Source: Streptomyces sp. NBC_00448 (lineage in GTDB: Bacteria > Actinomycetota > Actinomycetes > Streptomycetales > Streptomycetaceae). From it: a DNA stretch of 64,000 nucleotides. Location: positions 2,235,001-2,299,000 of the forward strand of contig NZ_CP107913.1 in NCBI RefSeq assembly GCF_036014115.1, in the 5' to 3' direction. Positions within the stretch are counted from its first letter, which is position 1; every line of letters starts with the position of its first letter. Of this stretch, positions 33,959 to 43,304 are shown one piece after another. A program made the translations under genes and the position numbers. The notes below the pieces were generated by a model. The model was not told the DNA's origin. It did no database searches and worked only from the letters and a program-made list of their open reading frames with translations.

Positions 33959-35749
33959 GTGGCAGCACCCATCGAGGACTACGCGATCATCGGGGACCTC
34001 CAGACCGCCGCACTCGTCGGCCGGGACGGCTCGATCGACTGGCTGTGCCTGCCCCGCTTCGACTCGGCGGCCTGCTTCGCCGCGCTGCTCGGCGACCGCG
34101 ACAACGGCCGCTGGCGAATAGCCCCGGTCAACTCCTCGCACTGCGCCACCCGTTCCTACCGCGGCGACACCCTGGTCCTCGACACGGTGTGGGAGACCCC
34201 GAACGGCACCGTGAAGGTCACCGACTTCATGCCGCAGCGCGACAAGGCGCCCGACGTGATCCGCGTCGTGGAGGGCATATCCGGCGAGGTCGCCATGCAC
34301 GCCGAACTGGTGCTGCGCTTCGACTACGGCAACGTGGTGCCCTGGATGCGCCGCATCGACGGCCACCGCGTGGCCACCGCCGGCCCCGACTCCGTATGGC
34401 TGCGCAGCACCCCCAACGTGCCGATGTACGGCAAGGACATGCGCACCTACGCCGACTTCACCGTCTCCGCGGGCGAGCGGGTCGGCTTCGTGCTCACCTG
34501 GAACGCCTCGCACGCCCGGCACCTGCGCAAGGTCGACCCGTTCGCGGCCCTCGACAACTGCCTCAAGGACTGGGAGTCCTGGTCCTCGCAGTGCCGCTAC
34601 GAAGGCCCCTGGCGCGACGCCGTCCTGCGCTCCCTGATCACCCTCAAGGCGCTCACCTACGCCCCCAGCGGCGGCATAGCGGCCGCCGCGACCACCTCGC
34701 TGCCCGAGGAGATCGGCGGCGTCCGCAACTGGGACTACCGCTACTGCTGGCTGCGCGACGCGGCCCTGACCCTCAACGCGCTCATCGCCGGCGGCTACCT
34801 GGACGAGGCGCACGCCTGGCGGGACTGGCTGCTGCGCGCGGTCGCCGGCGACCCGGCCGACCTCCAGATCATGTACGGCATCGCGGGCGAGCGCCGGCTG
34901 CCGGAGTACGAAGTGCCCTGGCTGGCCGGCTACCAGGGCTCGGCCCCGGTCCGGATCGGCAACGCCGCCGCCGGACAGCTCCAACTCGACGTCTACGGCG
35001 AGGTGATGGACTCCCTCTTCCTCGCCGGCGAGCGCGGCCTGGCCGCCGAGTCGCACGCCTGGAACCTCCAGCGCTCCCTGATGGACTTCCTGGAGTCCAA
35101 GTGGCGCGAACCCGACGAGGGCCTGTGGGAGGTACGCGGCCCGCGCCGGCACTTCGTGCACTCCAAGGTGATGGCCTGGGTCGCCGCCGACCGCGCGGTG
35201 CGCACCATGGAGGCCCAGCCCAAACTGCGCGGCAACGTGGACAGCTGGCGCGCCATGCGCGCCCAGGTGCACGCCGAGGTGTGCGCGAAGGGCTACGACG
35301 CCGACCGCAACACCTTCACCCAGTCCTACGGCTCGCGGGAACTGGACGCGGCCACCCTGCTGATCCCGCAGGTCGGCTTCCTGCCGCCGGACGACCCCCG
35401 GGTGGTCGGCACGGTGGAGGCGGTCCGCGCCGAGCTGGACCTCGGCGGCTTCGTCCGCCGCTACAGCCCGGAGGCCGCCGGGGTGGACGGCCTGCCCGGC
35501 ACCGAAGGCGCCTTCCTGGCCTGCTCGTTCTGGATGGTGGACGCCCTGCACACCACCGGGCGGCCGCAGGAGGCGAAGGACCTGTTCGAGAAGCTGCTCT
35601 CGCTGCGCAACGACGTCGGGCTGCTCGCCGAGGAGTGGGACCCGGTCGCAGGGCGGCAGTTGGGCAACTTCCCGCAGGCGTTCAGCCACATCGGCCTGGT
35701 CAACAGCGCGCTGGCGCTGACCGGCCGGCGGGAAGACACCACCGCCTGA
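33959..35749 (+). CDS. glycoside hydrolase family 15 protein (trehalase/glucoamylase-like)
   Basis: This 596-residue cytoplasmic protein begins PIEDYAIIGDLQTAALVGRDGSIDWLC, typical of bacterial and mycobacterial GH15 enzymes, many of which are trehalases. The (alpha/alpha)6 barrel begins near the conserved GVRNWDYRYCWLRDA (about residue 260), and the C-terminal LLAEEWDP block carries a candidate catalytic Glu. No signal peptide. The GTG at 33959 is used. Substrate assignment (trehalose versus maltooligosaccharides) needs enzymology. Confidence 0.93.
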   Translation: MAAPIEDYAIIGDLQTAALVGRDGSIDWLCLPRFDSAACFAALLGDRDNGRWRIAPVNSSHCATRSYRGDTLVLDTVWETPNGTVKVTDFMPQRDKAPDVIRVVEGISGEVAMHAELVLRFDYGNVVPWMRRIDGHRVATAGPDSVWLRSTPNVPMYGKDMRTYADFTVSAGERVGFVLTWNASHARHLRKVDPFAALDNCLKDWESWSSQCRYEGPWRDAVLRSLITLKALTYAPSGGIAAAATTSLPEEIGGVRNWDYRYCWLRDAALTLNALIAGGYLDEAHAWRDWLLRAVAGDPADLQIMYGIAGERRLPEYEVPWLAGYQGSAPVRIGNAAAGQLQLDVYGEVMDSLFLAGERGLAAESHAWNLQRSLMDFLESKWREPDEGLWEVRGPRRHFVHSKVMAWVAADRAVRTMEAQPKLRGNVDSWRAMRAQVHAEVCAKGYDADRNTFTQSYGSRELDAATLLIPQVGFLPPDDPRVVGTVEAVRAELDLGGFVRRYSPEAAGVDGLPGTEGAFLACSFWMVDALHTTGRPQEAKDLFEKLLSLRNDVGLLAEEWDPVAGRQLGNFPQAFSHIGLVNSALALTGRREDTTA

Positions 35750-35794
35750 CCGACGGGGCGCCGGAGCGGCACCCCGGGGGTAGGCTCGGCCGGC

Positions 35795-36061
35795 GTGACG
35801 GGAATATGGGTGGGACTGTGGTGGGCCGCCGACCTGGGCGTGATGGCGTGGCTGATGATTCGCTGGGCCGTCCGCGGGCAGCGGGCCCGACGGAAGTTCA
35901 TGGTCGAGTACCCGGAGAAGTACGCGGCCATGAACCGCAAGGAGCAGTCGTGGGCCGGCCCCGAGTCCTCCCGCTACATGCTCTGGATGGCGCTGGCGTT
36001 CACGGCCGCGGTGGTGCTGGTCGGGCCGATCGGCAACATGGCGATCCTCGGACGGCTGTGA
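35795..36061 (+). CDS. small two-pass membrane protein (88 aa)
   Basis: No named family recognised. Two helices (IWVGLWWAADLGVMAWLMIRW and MLWMALAFTAAVVLVGPIGNM) flank a basic/Tyr-rich loop (RKFMVEYPEKYAAMNRK). It follows the GH15 gene and converges on the amaP-like gene with a 5-bp gap. Confidence 0.78.
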   Translation: MTGIWVGLWWAADLGVMAWLMIRWAVRGQRARRKFMVEYPEKYAAMNRKEQSWAGPESSRYMLWMALAFTAAVVLVGPIGNMAILGRL

Positions 36062-36066
36062 GCGCG

Positions 36067-36663
36067 TCAGCTCACCCGGCGGGCCCGGTGGCGCACCGCG
36101 CGCAGCCGGGCCTCGGCGGGCAGCTCTTCCAGCCCGGCTGAGGTGCGGGCCCGCTCCAGCACCGAGGAGTCCAGCCCCGCCACGACCTCCTTCGGGTTGG
36201 CGTGCGGCTCCAGTCCGAGCACCAGCCGCGCCGAGGGGTTGCCGCGCTTGCCCACCAGCCGGGCGCCGGACCACGCCACCCCGTCGTACGCCTCCGCCTC
36301 CGAGCGCAGCACGTCCTCCACCGCCCGGCCGCGCAGCAGCGCGCCCTGGCCGTCGCCACTGTCCACCCGGACCTGCCGCACCCGCCGCCTGCGCGCCTGC
36401 GCGAACAGCCACCACAGGCCGATCAGCAGCAGGACCGCGAGCACCGCGATCACCACCGGCCACCACCAGCCGTCCGAGCGGTAACGGGTCCGGTCGTGCG
36501 TGCTGAGCAGCACGTCCTTCGGCCCGCTCCACGGCCACCAGTGCGGCATCGTGAAGTTCCAGTGCTTCTCCAGGTTCAGGCCGCCGACCAGGACCGACAG
36601 CCCGACCACCAGCAGCAGCAGACCGAGCAGGCCGAGCATGACCCGGTTGAGTGTGGTGCGCAT
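36067..36663 (-). CDS. amaP: AmaP-type alkaline shock response membrane anchor protein
   Basis: Membrane anchor for Asp23/Gls24 proteins. The 198-residue protein has an N-terminal helix (MLGLLGLLLLVVGLSVLVGG), a second helix (WWPVVIAVLAVLLLIGLWWLF, about residues 68-88) and a C-terminal cytoplasmic domain with VDSGDGQGALLRGRAVEDVL. Last gene of the five-gene envelope operon; GGAGAGGG precedes the ATG. Confidence 0.9.
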   Translation of the reverse strand: MRTTLNRVMLGLLGLLLLVVGLSVLVGGLNLEKHWNFTMPHWWPWSGPKDVLLSTHDRTRYRSDGWWWPVVIAVLAVLLLIGLWWLFAQARRRRVRQVRVDSGDGQGALLRGRAVEDVLRSEAEAYDGVAWSGARLVGKRGNPSARLVLGLEPHANPKEVVAGLDSSVLERARTSAGLEELPAEARLRAVRHRARRVS

Positions 36664-36674
36664 GCGCCCTCTCC

Positions 36675-37505
36675 TCACGCCTTCTTCTCGGCCCGCTGGA
36701 CGTGCACGCGCATCCCGAGCGCCTTGGCGAGCCCGAGCTGCCCGGCCGCCGTGTCCAGAGCAGCGGTCAGATCGCGCCGTACGTCGTCCAGTTCGCGGAA
36801 GTGCGAGGTGGCGCGCGCCTTGACCTTGCGGCGGCTCACCTTCACCCGCGACCAGCGCACTCCGGCGACCTCCATCGCCCGGTCGCGCAGCACCAGTTCG
36901 GCCGCGTGCCGGTCGAGCCCCGCGCGCACGCCCTGCGAGCCGCGGCGCGCCATCGGCAGCACCCCGCGCTCGCCCGGGGTGGCCGCGAGCAGCAGCAGCC
37001 ACAGTCCGACCACGGCGGCCACCGCGGCGCCGACGATGATCCACACGTTGTCCAGGTGACGGGTGGCCAGTTCGCGCGCCAGCGTCTTGCGCCAGGCCAT
37101 CGCCTTGCGGTCGGTGCGCACCGCGGCGATGTCGTAGAGGAACAGGCCGGTCAGCGCGGTGCAGAGGGCGGCGGTGATGGCCGCGGGGACACGGCGGCCG
37201 GACCAGAAGCGCTTGGCGCGCACCGCGCCGGGTTCACCGGCCGCCGGGGCGTACTGGATCGCGCCGGTGTCCGGCTCGGGCTCGCGCGTGTCGAGGGTGG
37301 GCAGCTTGACGGTCGGCTCGGGTTCGTCGGACCAGCCGAAGCCGCTGTCCGAGCCGGGCCGGTACGACGGGCCGGGGCCGGTGTCCGGGCCGGGGCCGTA
37401 GGACGGGCCGCCGCCCTCGCCGCCGGGGCCGCGACCGCTGTCCCCGCCGCCGGCGTCGCCGTGCCGGTCCGCGGGCCGGTCGGGACCGGAGCCGTGGTCG
37501 CTCAC
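36675..37505 (-). CDS. DUF6286-type two-helix membrane protein of the Asp23 operon
   Basis: This 276-residue protein has a long Gly/Pro/Asp-rich N-terminal region, two membrane helices (AAITAALCTALTGLFLYDIA and VWIIVGAAVAAVVGLWLLLL) and a C-terminal domain like AmaP's (LVLRDRAMEVAGVRWSRVKV). It sits between an Asp23 gene (4-bp overlap) and amaP (11-bp gap), so it is probably a second membrane anchor of the complex. Confidence 0.85.
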   Translation of the reverse strand: MSDHGSGPDRPADRHGDAGGGDSGRGPGGEGGGPSYGPGPDTGPGPSYRPGSDSGFGWSDEPEPTVKLPTLDTREPEPDTGAIQYAPAAGEPGAVRAKRFWSGRRVPAAITAALCTALTGLFLYDIAAVRTDRKAMAWRKTLARELATRHLDNVWIIVGAAVAAVVGLWLLLLAATPGERGVLPMARRGSQGVRAGLDRHAAELVLRDRAMEVAGVRWSRVKVSRRKVKARATSHFRELDDVRRDLTAALDTAAGQLGLAKALGMRVHVQRAEKKA

Positions 37506-37873
37506 CGCACCCTCCCTTCGTCCTTGCGGCGGCCGGCGGCCGAGTGCAGGCGTTCGACCTCGACCGCCACCTCGGGCACCGCCATGCCGGTCAACTCCTC
37601 GACCCTGCCGGTCACATGGCGCCGCACGTTGCCGCAGACCGCGCCGATGTCGGTGGGATAGCCGAGTTCGAGGGCCAACCGCAGCCGGGCGGTCTCCTTG
37701 CGCACCGACACCGTGGCGTGCGGCCGCGCGATGTCGGGCACCAGGTCGGCGCCGGGTGCGCCGACGAGCGCCTCACCGGCGGCCTGCGCGGCGATCTTCG
37801 CGATCACCCGGTCCGCGATCCGCAGTGCGCCGCGCTCCGCGGCCGGCATCCGGGCGGGTACGGCTCCCGCCAT
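37502..37873 (-). CDS. Asp23/Gls24 family protein (second copy, 123 aa)
   Basis: Short Asp23-type envelope-stress protein: IADRVIAKIAAQAAGEALVG at the start, TARLRLALELGYPTDIGAVC, and TGRVEELTGMAVPEVAVEVE, which follow the family's conserved strand-helix pattern. It overlaps the neighbouring genes at both ends (ATGA with the 64-residue gene and 4 bp with the DUF6286 gene), so it is translationally coupled. Confidence 0.92.
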   Translation of the reverse strand: MAGAVPARMPAAERGALRIADRVIAKIAAQAAGEALVGAPGADLVPDIARPHATVSVRKETARLRLALELGYPTDIGAVCGNVRRHVTGRVEELTGMAVPEVAVEVERLHSAAGRRKDEGRVR

Positions 37874-38067
37874 CAGCGCCGCCGGTCACGGTCGCGGTCA
37901 CGTGTCCTGAAGAACTCGCCCGGTTCGATGTCACCGTCCAGGAACTTGCCCGCCACGAATCCGACCACTCCGAGCGCCGCCACCAGCAGGAAAGCCCCGA
38001 ACCCGCCGAACCATCCGGCGAATCCGAGCGCCATTCCCACGGCCAGGCCGATCACCGCCATACTCAT
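37873..38067 (-). CDS. small membrane protein (64 aa) of the Asp23 operon
   Basis: Two closely spaced hydrophobic helices with many Gly residues (AVIGLAVGMALGFAGWFGGF and FLLVAALGVVGFVAGKFL), then a basic tail RTRDRDRDRRR. It resembles the small DUF2273-like membrane proteins that accompany Asp23 genes. Its stop overlaps the next start. Confidence 0.85.
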   Translation of the reverse strand: MSMAVIGLAVGMALGFAGWFGGFGAFLLVAALGVVGFVAGKFLDGDIEPGEFFRTRDRDRDRRR

Positions 38068-38139
38068 TCCGCGCTCTCCGTCCCCTCAGCCATGACCGCC
38101 TCCGCCTGTGCTGGAACCGGGTCCGTCCCTGCGGGCCCG

Positions 38140-38637
38140 CTACTGGACCCGCTGCTCGCGATCGTCGTCATCGTCCTCGTCGGGCAACTTCACGTCGCCG
38201 ACGGCGACATTGACCTCGACGACCTCGAGGCCGGTCATCCGCTCGACCGCCGCGATCACGTTCTCCCGTACGGCGCGGGCGACTTCGACGATCGACACGC
38301 CGTATTCGACCACGATGTCGAGGTCGAGCGCGGTCTGCACCTCGCCGACCTCGGCCTTGACCCCGCGCGACACCGAACGGCCGCCGCCGGGCACCCGGTC
38401 GCGTACCGCGCCGAACGTGCGGGACAGGCCGGTGCCCATCGCGTGCACGCCCAGGACGTCGCGAGCGGCGAGGCCGGCGATCTTCTCGACCACGCCGTCG
38501 GCGATCGTGGTACGCCCTCGGGTGGCGGGATCTCCAAGCGCCTTGCGGCCGCCCGAATTTCCCTTGTCCAGCGTCCTGCCCTCGGACAGGGAGGAGCCGT
38601 TCGGCTCCGGGGTGCCTTGCTGTGCGGTGTCAGTCAT
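38140..38637 (-). CDS. Asp23/Gls24 family envelope stress protein (first copy)
   Basis: First gene of the envelope operon. The 165-residue protein has an acidic/polar N-terminus, then the Asp23 core: TTIADGVVEKIAGLAARDVL, GVHAMG, KAEVGEVQTALDLDIVVEYG, and VAVGDVKLPDEDDDDDRE at the C-terminus. GGAGGGA lies upstream of the ATG at 38637. It is divergent from the gene at 38773. Confidence 0.94.
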   Translation of the reverse strand: MTDTAQQGTPEPNGSSLSEGRTLDKGNSGGRKALGDPATRGRTTIADGVVEKIAGLAARDVLGVHAMGTGLSRTFGAVRDRVPGGGRSVSRGVKAEVGEVQTALDLDIVVEYGVSIVEVARAVRENVIAAVERMTGLEVVEVNVAVGDVKLPDEDDDDDREQRVQ

Positions 38638-38772
38638 CGCGAGTCGTCCCTCCGTCTGGGCTGCTCCGTGCTCCACACTATGTGCGCATGCCCCCGCACG
38701 CGTGGGGGATGCGGCGAGTGGGTTGTCGCCGACCCCCCATCCGAGTGGTCGGCCCGCGGGAGGCGAGGCGTG

Positions 38773-39558
38773 GTGTCCATGGACCGGCTGGCTCGGACGG
38801 TACGGGAGCAGGTCGCGCTGGGTCGGCTGCTGCCGCTCGGCGGGCCCGAGGACGCGGCGTGGATCACCGAACGGACGGCCGTGGCGGCTCTGCGGACGGT
38901 CTGCGCGGCGCTGCCGGGAGTACGGCTCGGCCGGGTGGACGTCCTGCCGGCTGCGAACGGCGACGGCGCCGACGAGCCGGACCTGCCCGCGGCCGCCCCG
39001 CTCGGCGCGCTGCCGCACCGACCGCTGCGGATCAAGGCCGGGTTCGAGGCCGTGGTGGGCGAGCCGCTGCCGGTCATGGCCGAGCGGCTGCGGACCGCGC
39101 TGTTCGCCGCCGCGGGCGAGGACGGGTTGGGGTTGCCGGTGCGGGTCGTGGACCTCGCGGTCACCGGGCTGATCGACGATCCCGAGGCGCCGTCCGCCGC
39201 GGTCGGGGCCGGCCGCGGCCGGACGGAGTTGGAAGGTGACGGCGCGGACGACGAGGAGAGCGGGCAGAACGGCGTCCAGGGCACCGCGGAAGCGGCGCGG
39301 GCCGCGGAGGCCGCGGTGCGGGCGGTGCCGGGGGTCGCCCGCTTGACGCGGCGGCTGACCGGGCGGGGCGGGGTGCGTGTCCGCGACACCGAGGCGCCGG
39401 CCGGGCCGGCCCGGCACGTTCAGCTCCAGATCGCCACGGCGCGGTCCTTCCGCCCGCTCGCCGTCGCCCGCGAAGCCGCCACCGCGGCCACCACCGCCAC
39501 CACCCCGGGCGCCCCCGGCCCCGTCTCCACAGCCGTCATCATCACCGACATCACATAA
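38773..39558 (+). CDS. conserved actinobacterial protein adjacent to the Asp23 operon (P10-like annotation)
   Basis: This 261-residue protein begins DRLARTVREQVALGRLLPLGGP and contains VAALRTVCAALPGVRLGRVDVL, PHRPLRIKAGFEAVVGEPLP and GVARLTRRLTG. Streptomyces homologues beside Asp23 operons are often labelled nucleopolyhedrovirus P10 family, a name that says nothing about function. Parts of the fold (strand-helix pattern, VRVVDLAVTGLID) look Asp23-like, so it may be a diverged member. Start: GTG 38770 or 38773, with GGGAGG upstream; ATG 38779 is also possible. Confidence 0.8.
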   Translation: MSMDRLARTVREQVALGRLLPLGGPEDAAWITERTAVAALRTVCAALPGVRLGRVDVLPAANGDGADEPDLPAAAPLGALPHRPLRIKAGFEAVVGEPLPVMAERLRTALFAAAGEDGLGLPVRVVDLAVTGLIDDPEAPSAAVGAGRGRTELEGDGADDEESGQNGVQGTAEAARAAEAAVRAVPGVARLTRRLTGRGGVRVRDTEAPAGPARHVQLQIATARSFRPLAVAREAATAATTATTPGAPGPVSTAVIITDIT

Positions 39559-39572
39559 ACGGTGCCCCCGAC

Positions 39573-39881
39573 CCCCCCGGCTGCCCTGGTCCTGTCGGTT
39601 GAGGGGCCCTCTCCCGGTGGTGGGCGAACGGGGGTACCTCCCAGGCGAAGCGCTGGGGGAGCGCCGTTCCCCGCGCCCCTGAACAGCTGCGGCCCCTTCC
39701 GCGAAAAGAACCCTCCAAACCCAGGGGCGCCGGGGGTACCTCCCAGACGAAGCTCGGGGGGAAACTGCGCGACCAGCAGGCCGCCGGCCTGCGGCCGGGA
39801 AGACCCCGGAACCCCGAGGGCGGGAGGCACCCCCCACCGGCAGGTGGTCCCTCAGCCGACAGGACAGGGGCACCCTGGGGG
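39573..39881. repeat. intergenic repeat copy A with ~50-bp terminal inverted repeats
   Basis: The whole 323-bp gap between the convergent genes is one element. The left end (39573-39623; contains CCTGTCGGTTGAGGG) and the right end (39831-39881; CCTGTCGGCTGAGGG on the minus strand) are imperfect inverted copies over about 50 bp. Inside are two direct copies of GGGGGTACCTCCCAG (39631, 39733). The right end touches the stop codon of the enoyl-CoA hydratase gene. No coding capacity; the structure is MITE-like. Confidence 0.75.
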
Positions 39882-40673
39882 TCAGTCACCCGCACCCGCG
39901 AGGTCGCGGAGGCGGCGCCCTTGAGCCGCACGCTCGGCCGCGCGCTGGGCGGCCTCCGGCTCGCTCAGCGCGGAACGCAACAACGCCTTGGTCTCGATCA
40001 CCGCATCCCGCGGCGCCGCCAATACCGCCGCGACCAGATCCGCCACCGTCTCGTCCAGTTCCGCCGCGGGCACCACCACGTTCGCGAGCCCGCACCGCGC
40101 GGCCTCCTCGGCGCGCACGAACCGCCCGGTCAGACAGATCTCGACGGCCCGGCCGTACCCGACCAGCTGGACCAGCGGCTTCGTGCCGGTGAGGTCGGGC
40201 ACCAGCCCGAGCGAGGTCTCCCGCATGGCGAACTGCACGTCATCCGCGCAGACCCGCATGTCGCAGGCGAGGGCGAGCTGGAAACCGGCGCCGATCGCAT
40301 GCCCCTGAACAGCGGCGACCGTGACGAGATCGGCGCGCCGCCACCAGGTGAACGCCTCCTGGAACCCCGCGACGGCCTTGTCGAGCTGCTGCTCGCTGCC
40401 GCGCACGAGGTCGAGGAAGGACGGCTCGCCGTCGAAGCCCTCCGGAGTGAACGCGCGCCGGTCGAGTCCGGCGGAGAAGGACACGCCCTCGCCACGCAGT
40501 ACCGCGACCCGTACGCTCCCCGGCAGCAGCCGGCCCGCCTCGGCCAGGGCCCGCCAGAGGGCGGGCGTCTGGGCGTTGCGCTTGGCCGGGTTGCAGAGGG
40601 TGATGTGTGCGACGGCGCCGTCCAGGGTGAGCCGGACTCCGTCGCGTTCGAGCAGGACGTGGGCATCGGGCAT
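39882..40673 (-). CDS. enoyl-CoA hydratase/isomerase family protein
   Basis: This 263-residue crotonase-fold protein has HITLCNPAKRNAQTPALW, the oxyanion-hole blocks FSAGLDRRAF and GHAIGAGFQLALACDMRV, and ETSLGLVPDLTGTKPLVQLV. The Glu residues typical of hydratases can be placed only tentatively, so hydratase versus isomerase activity is not settled. Its stop codon lies at the end of repeat copy A. Confidence 0.93.
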   Translation of the reverse strand: MPDAHVLLERDGVRLTLDGAVAHITLCNPAKRNAQTPALWRALAEAGRLLPGSVRVAVLRGEGVSFSAGLDRRAFTPEGFDGEPSFLDLVRGSEQQLDKAVAGFQEAFTWWRRADLVTVAAVQGHAIGAGFQLALACDMRVCADDVQFAMRETSLGLVPDLTGTKPLVQLVGYGRAVEICLTGRFVRAEEAARCGLANVVVPAAELDETVADLVAAVLAAPRDAVIETKALLRSALSEPEAAQRAAERAAQGRRLRDLAGAGD

Positions 40674-40802
40674 CGGGCACCTCCGAGCGGACCGCGGACA
40701 TGATTACCGAAGGGTAACCACTCGGTCGGCTCGCCGGACGGACGGGTGCCCGTTCATGCCCCGGGGCGATGGGGGACGCTGCTCGCGTCCGCTCCACCCC
40801 CG

Positions 40803-40823
40803 CCCGCGGGAATTCCCCGCGGG
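40803..40823 (-). terminator. hairpin downstream of gbn
   Basis: CCCGCGGG (40803-40810) and CCCGCGGG (40816-40823), each self-complementary, form an 8-bp stem with a 5-nt loop, 3 bp after the gbn stop codon on the minus strand. Confidence 0.55.
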
Positions 40824-40825
40824 GA

Positions 40826-41047
40826 TCAGGCCGCGGTGGCCTTCTTGCCCCGCGTGGCGCCGCCGCGACCGCGCAGGGCCACGCCCGACTCGCTCAGCAT
40901 CCGGTGCACGAACCCGTAGGAACGGCCGGTCTCCTCGGCCAGGGCTCGAATACTCGCACCGGAGTCGTACTTCTTCTTCAGGTCTGCCGCGAGCTTCTCG
41001 CGCGCGGCGCCGGTCACCCGGCTGCCCTTCTTCAGAGTCTCGGCCAC
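40826..41047 (-). CDS. gbn: Gbn, small GATC-binding nucleoid-associated protein
   Basis: This 73-residue basic protein with a helix-turn-helix (KKYDSGASIRALAEETGRSY, then GFVHRMLSESGVAL) and a Lys/Arg-rich tail closely resembles S. coelicolor SCO1839 (Gbn), a nucleoid-associated protein that prefers GATC. It probably shapes the chromosome and influences development and antibiotic production. The upstream 390 bp contains five GATC sites, suggesting self-binding. Confidence 0.93.
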   Translation of the reverse strand: MAETLKKGSRVTGAAREKLAADLKKKYDSGASIRALAEETGRSYGFVHRMLSESGVALRGRGGATRGKKATAA

Positions 41048-41437
41048 CCGTGCCTCCTCCAGGGAAGTGCGCTATGGACTCTCATGATCACCCCTAACCA
41101 CGTTCCTGGCCACCCATTCGACAAGGTCCATCCCCGTACATTCAGCGTCTGAATGCCCTGATAGCCCCGGCAGAACCCGGTGCGCGCGCTATTTCCGGGT
41201 CGCCAATTCCGTACCGAGATCACAGCTTCGGGAATACCGGCAGGTCAGCCGGGTCCGTAAGGAGTTTCCCGACGTCACGGCACTGAACGCCGGGCCGGGC
41301 CGGCCGTCGGCCGGGGTGAGGGGGCGGTACGAGACCGACTCATACAGATGAAGGATCAACGATGGGCCGAATGATCGATTCGGCATGATCATCCGGCCCA
41401 ACGGCGCAGTACGGGGCCGCGTCGCCCCGCGGCCGGC
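41048..41437. other. 390-bp region upstream of gbn with clustered GATC sites
   Basis: No gene seen. GATC occurs at 41086, 41218, 41354, 41373 and 41387; about one would be expected by chance at this base composition. A hairpin GCCGAAT-GATCG-ATTCGGC (41366-41384) has a GATC in its loop and may also terminate the ABC-F gene. The region is less GC-rich than its surroundings and should contain the gbn promoter. Confidence 0.6.
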
Positions 41438-43036
<1,599 letters not shown>

Positions 43037-43221
43037 GTGGAAAAGCTCCAGAGCGATGGGCGCCGCGAGGGGCGGCAGCGGAGGACGAGATACCCGGGGC
43101 GCAGCGGCGCGAAGGCGTCGGAAGCCGGCCCGCGGACGGCGGTCGGAGCGGGCGTCGTAACCGATGGGCCCGGACCGATGAGTCAGGACCGATGGGTCGA
43201 CGCCGCGGCTGGTCGACGCGG

Positions 43222-43245
43222 CTAATCGAGGAGCAGAACTGCCAT
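43222..43245 (-). CDS. leaderless leader-peptide ORF (MAVLLLD) upstream of the ABC-F gene
   Basis: ATG-GCA-GTT-CTG-CTC-CTC, then GAT and TAG, encode seven residues. A -10-like TAGAAT (minus strand, 43257-43252) lies 6 nt before the ATG, so the transcript would start at the ATG. The 185 nt down to the ABC-F start contain three direct CCGATG repeats and GC-rich inverted repeats that could form alternative hairpins. This is the layout expected for ribosome-mediated attenuation; it is inferred, not shown. Confidence 0.5.
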   Translation of the reverse strand: MAVLLLD

Positions 43246-43304
43246 GGGTCCATTCTACGGGTGCTCCGCAACCGCTTTTCCCGGCTCCGCGCCGGCCGCG
43301 CAGC

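Noticed and set aside
38680..38740. CRISPR repeat-like sequence (CCCCGCACGCGTGGGGGATG)
   Set aside because: It resembles a type I-E repeat core, but it occurs once, with no spacers and no cas genes nearby; it is an ordinary GC-rich hairpin between divergent genes.
36000..39600. Baculovirus-like gene (P10 annotation of the 38773 gene)
   Set aside because: The name is a carried-over database label; the sequence and its position beside Asp23 genes show an ordinary actinobacterial protein.
39573..39881. Insertion sequence
   Set aside because: There are inverted ends but no transposase frame, and no target duplication could be defined; treated as a MITE-like repeat.
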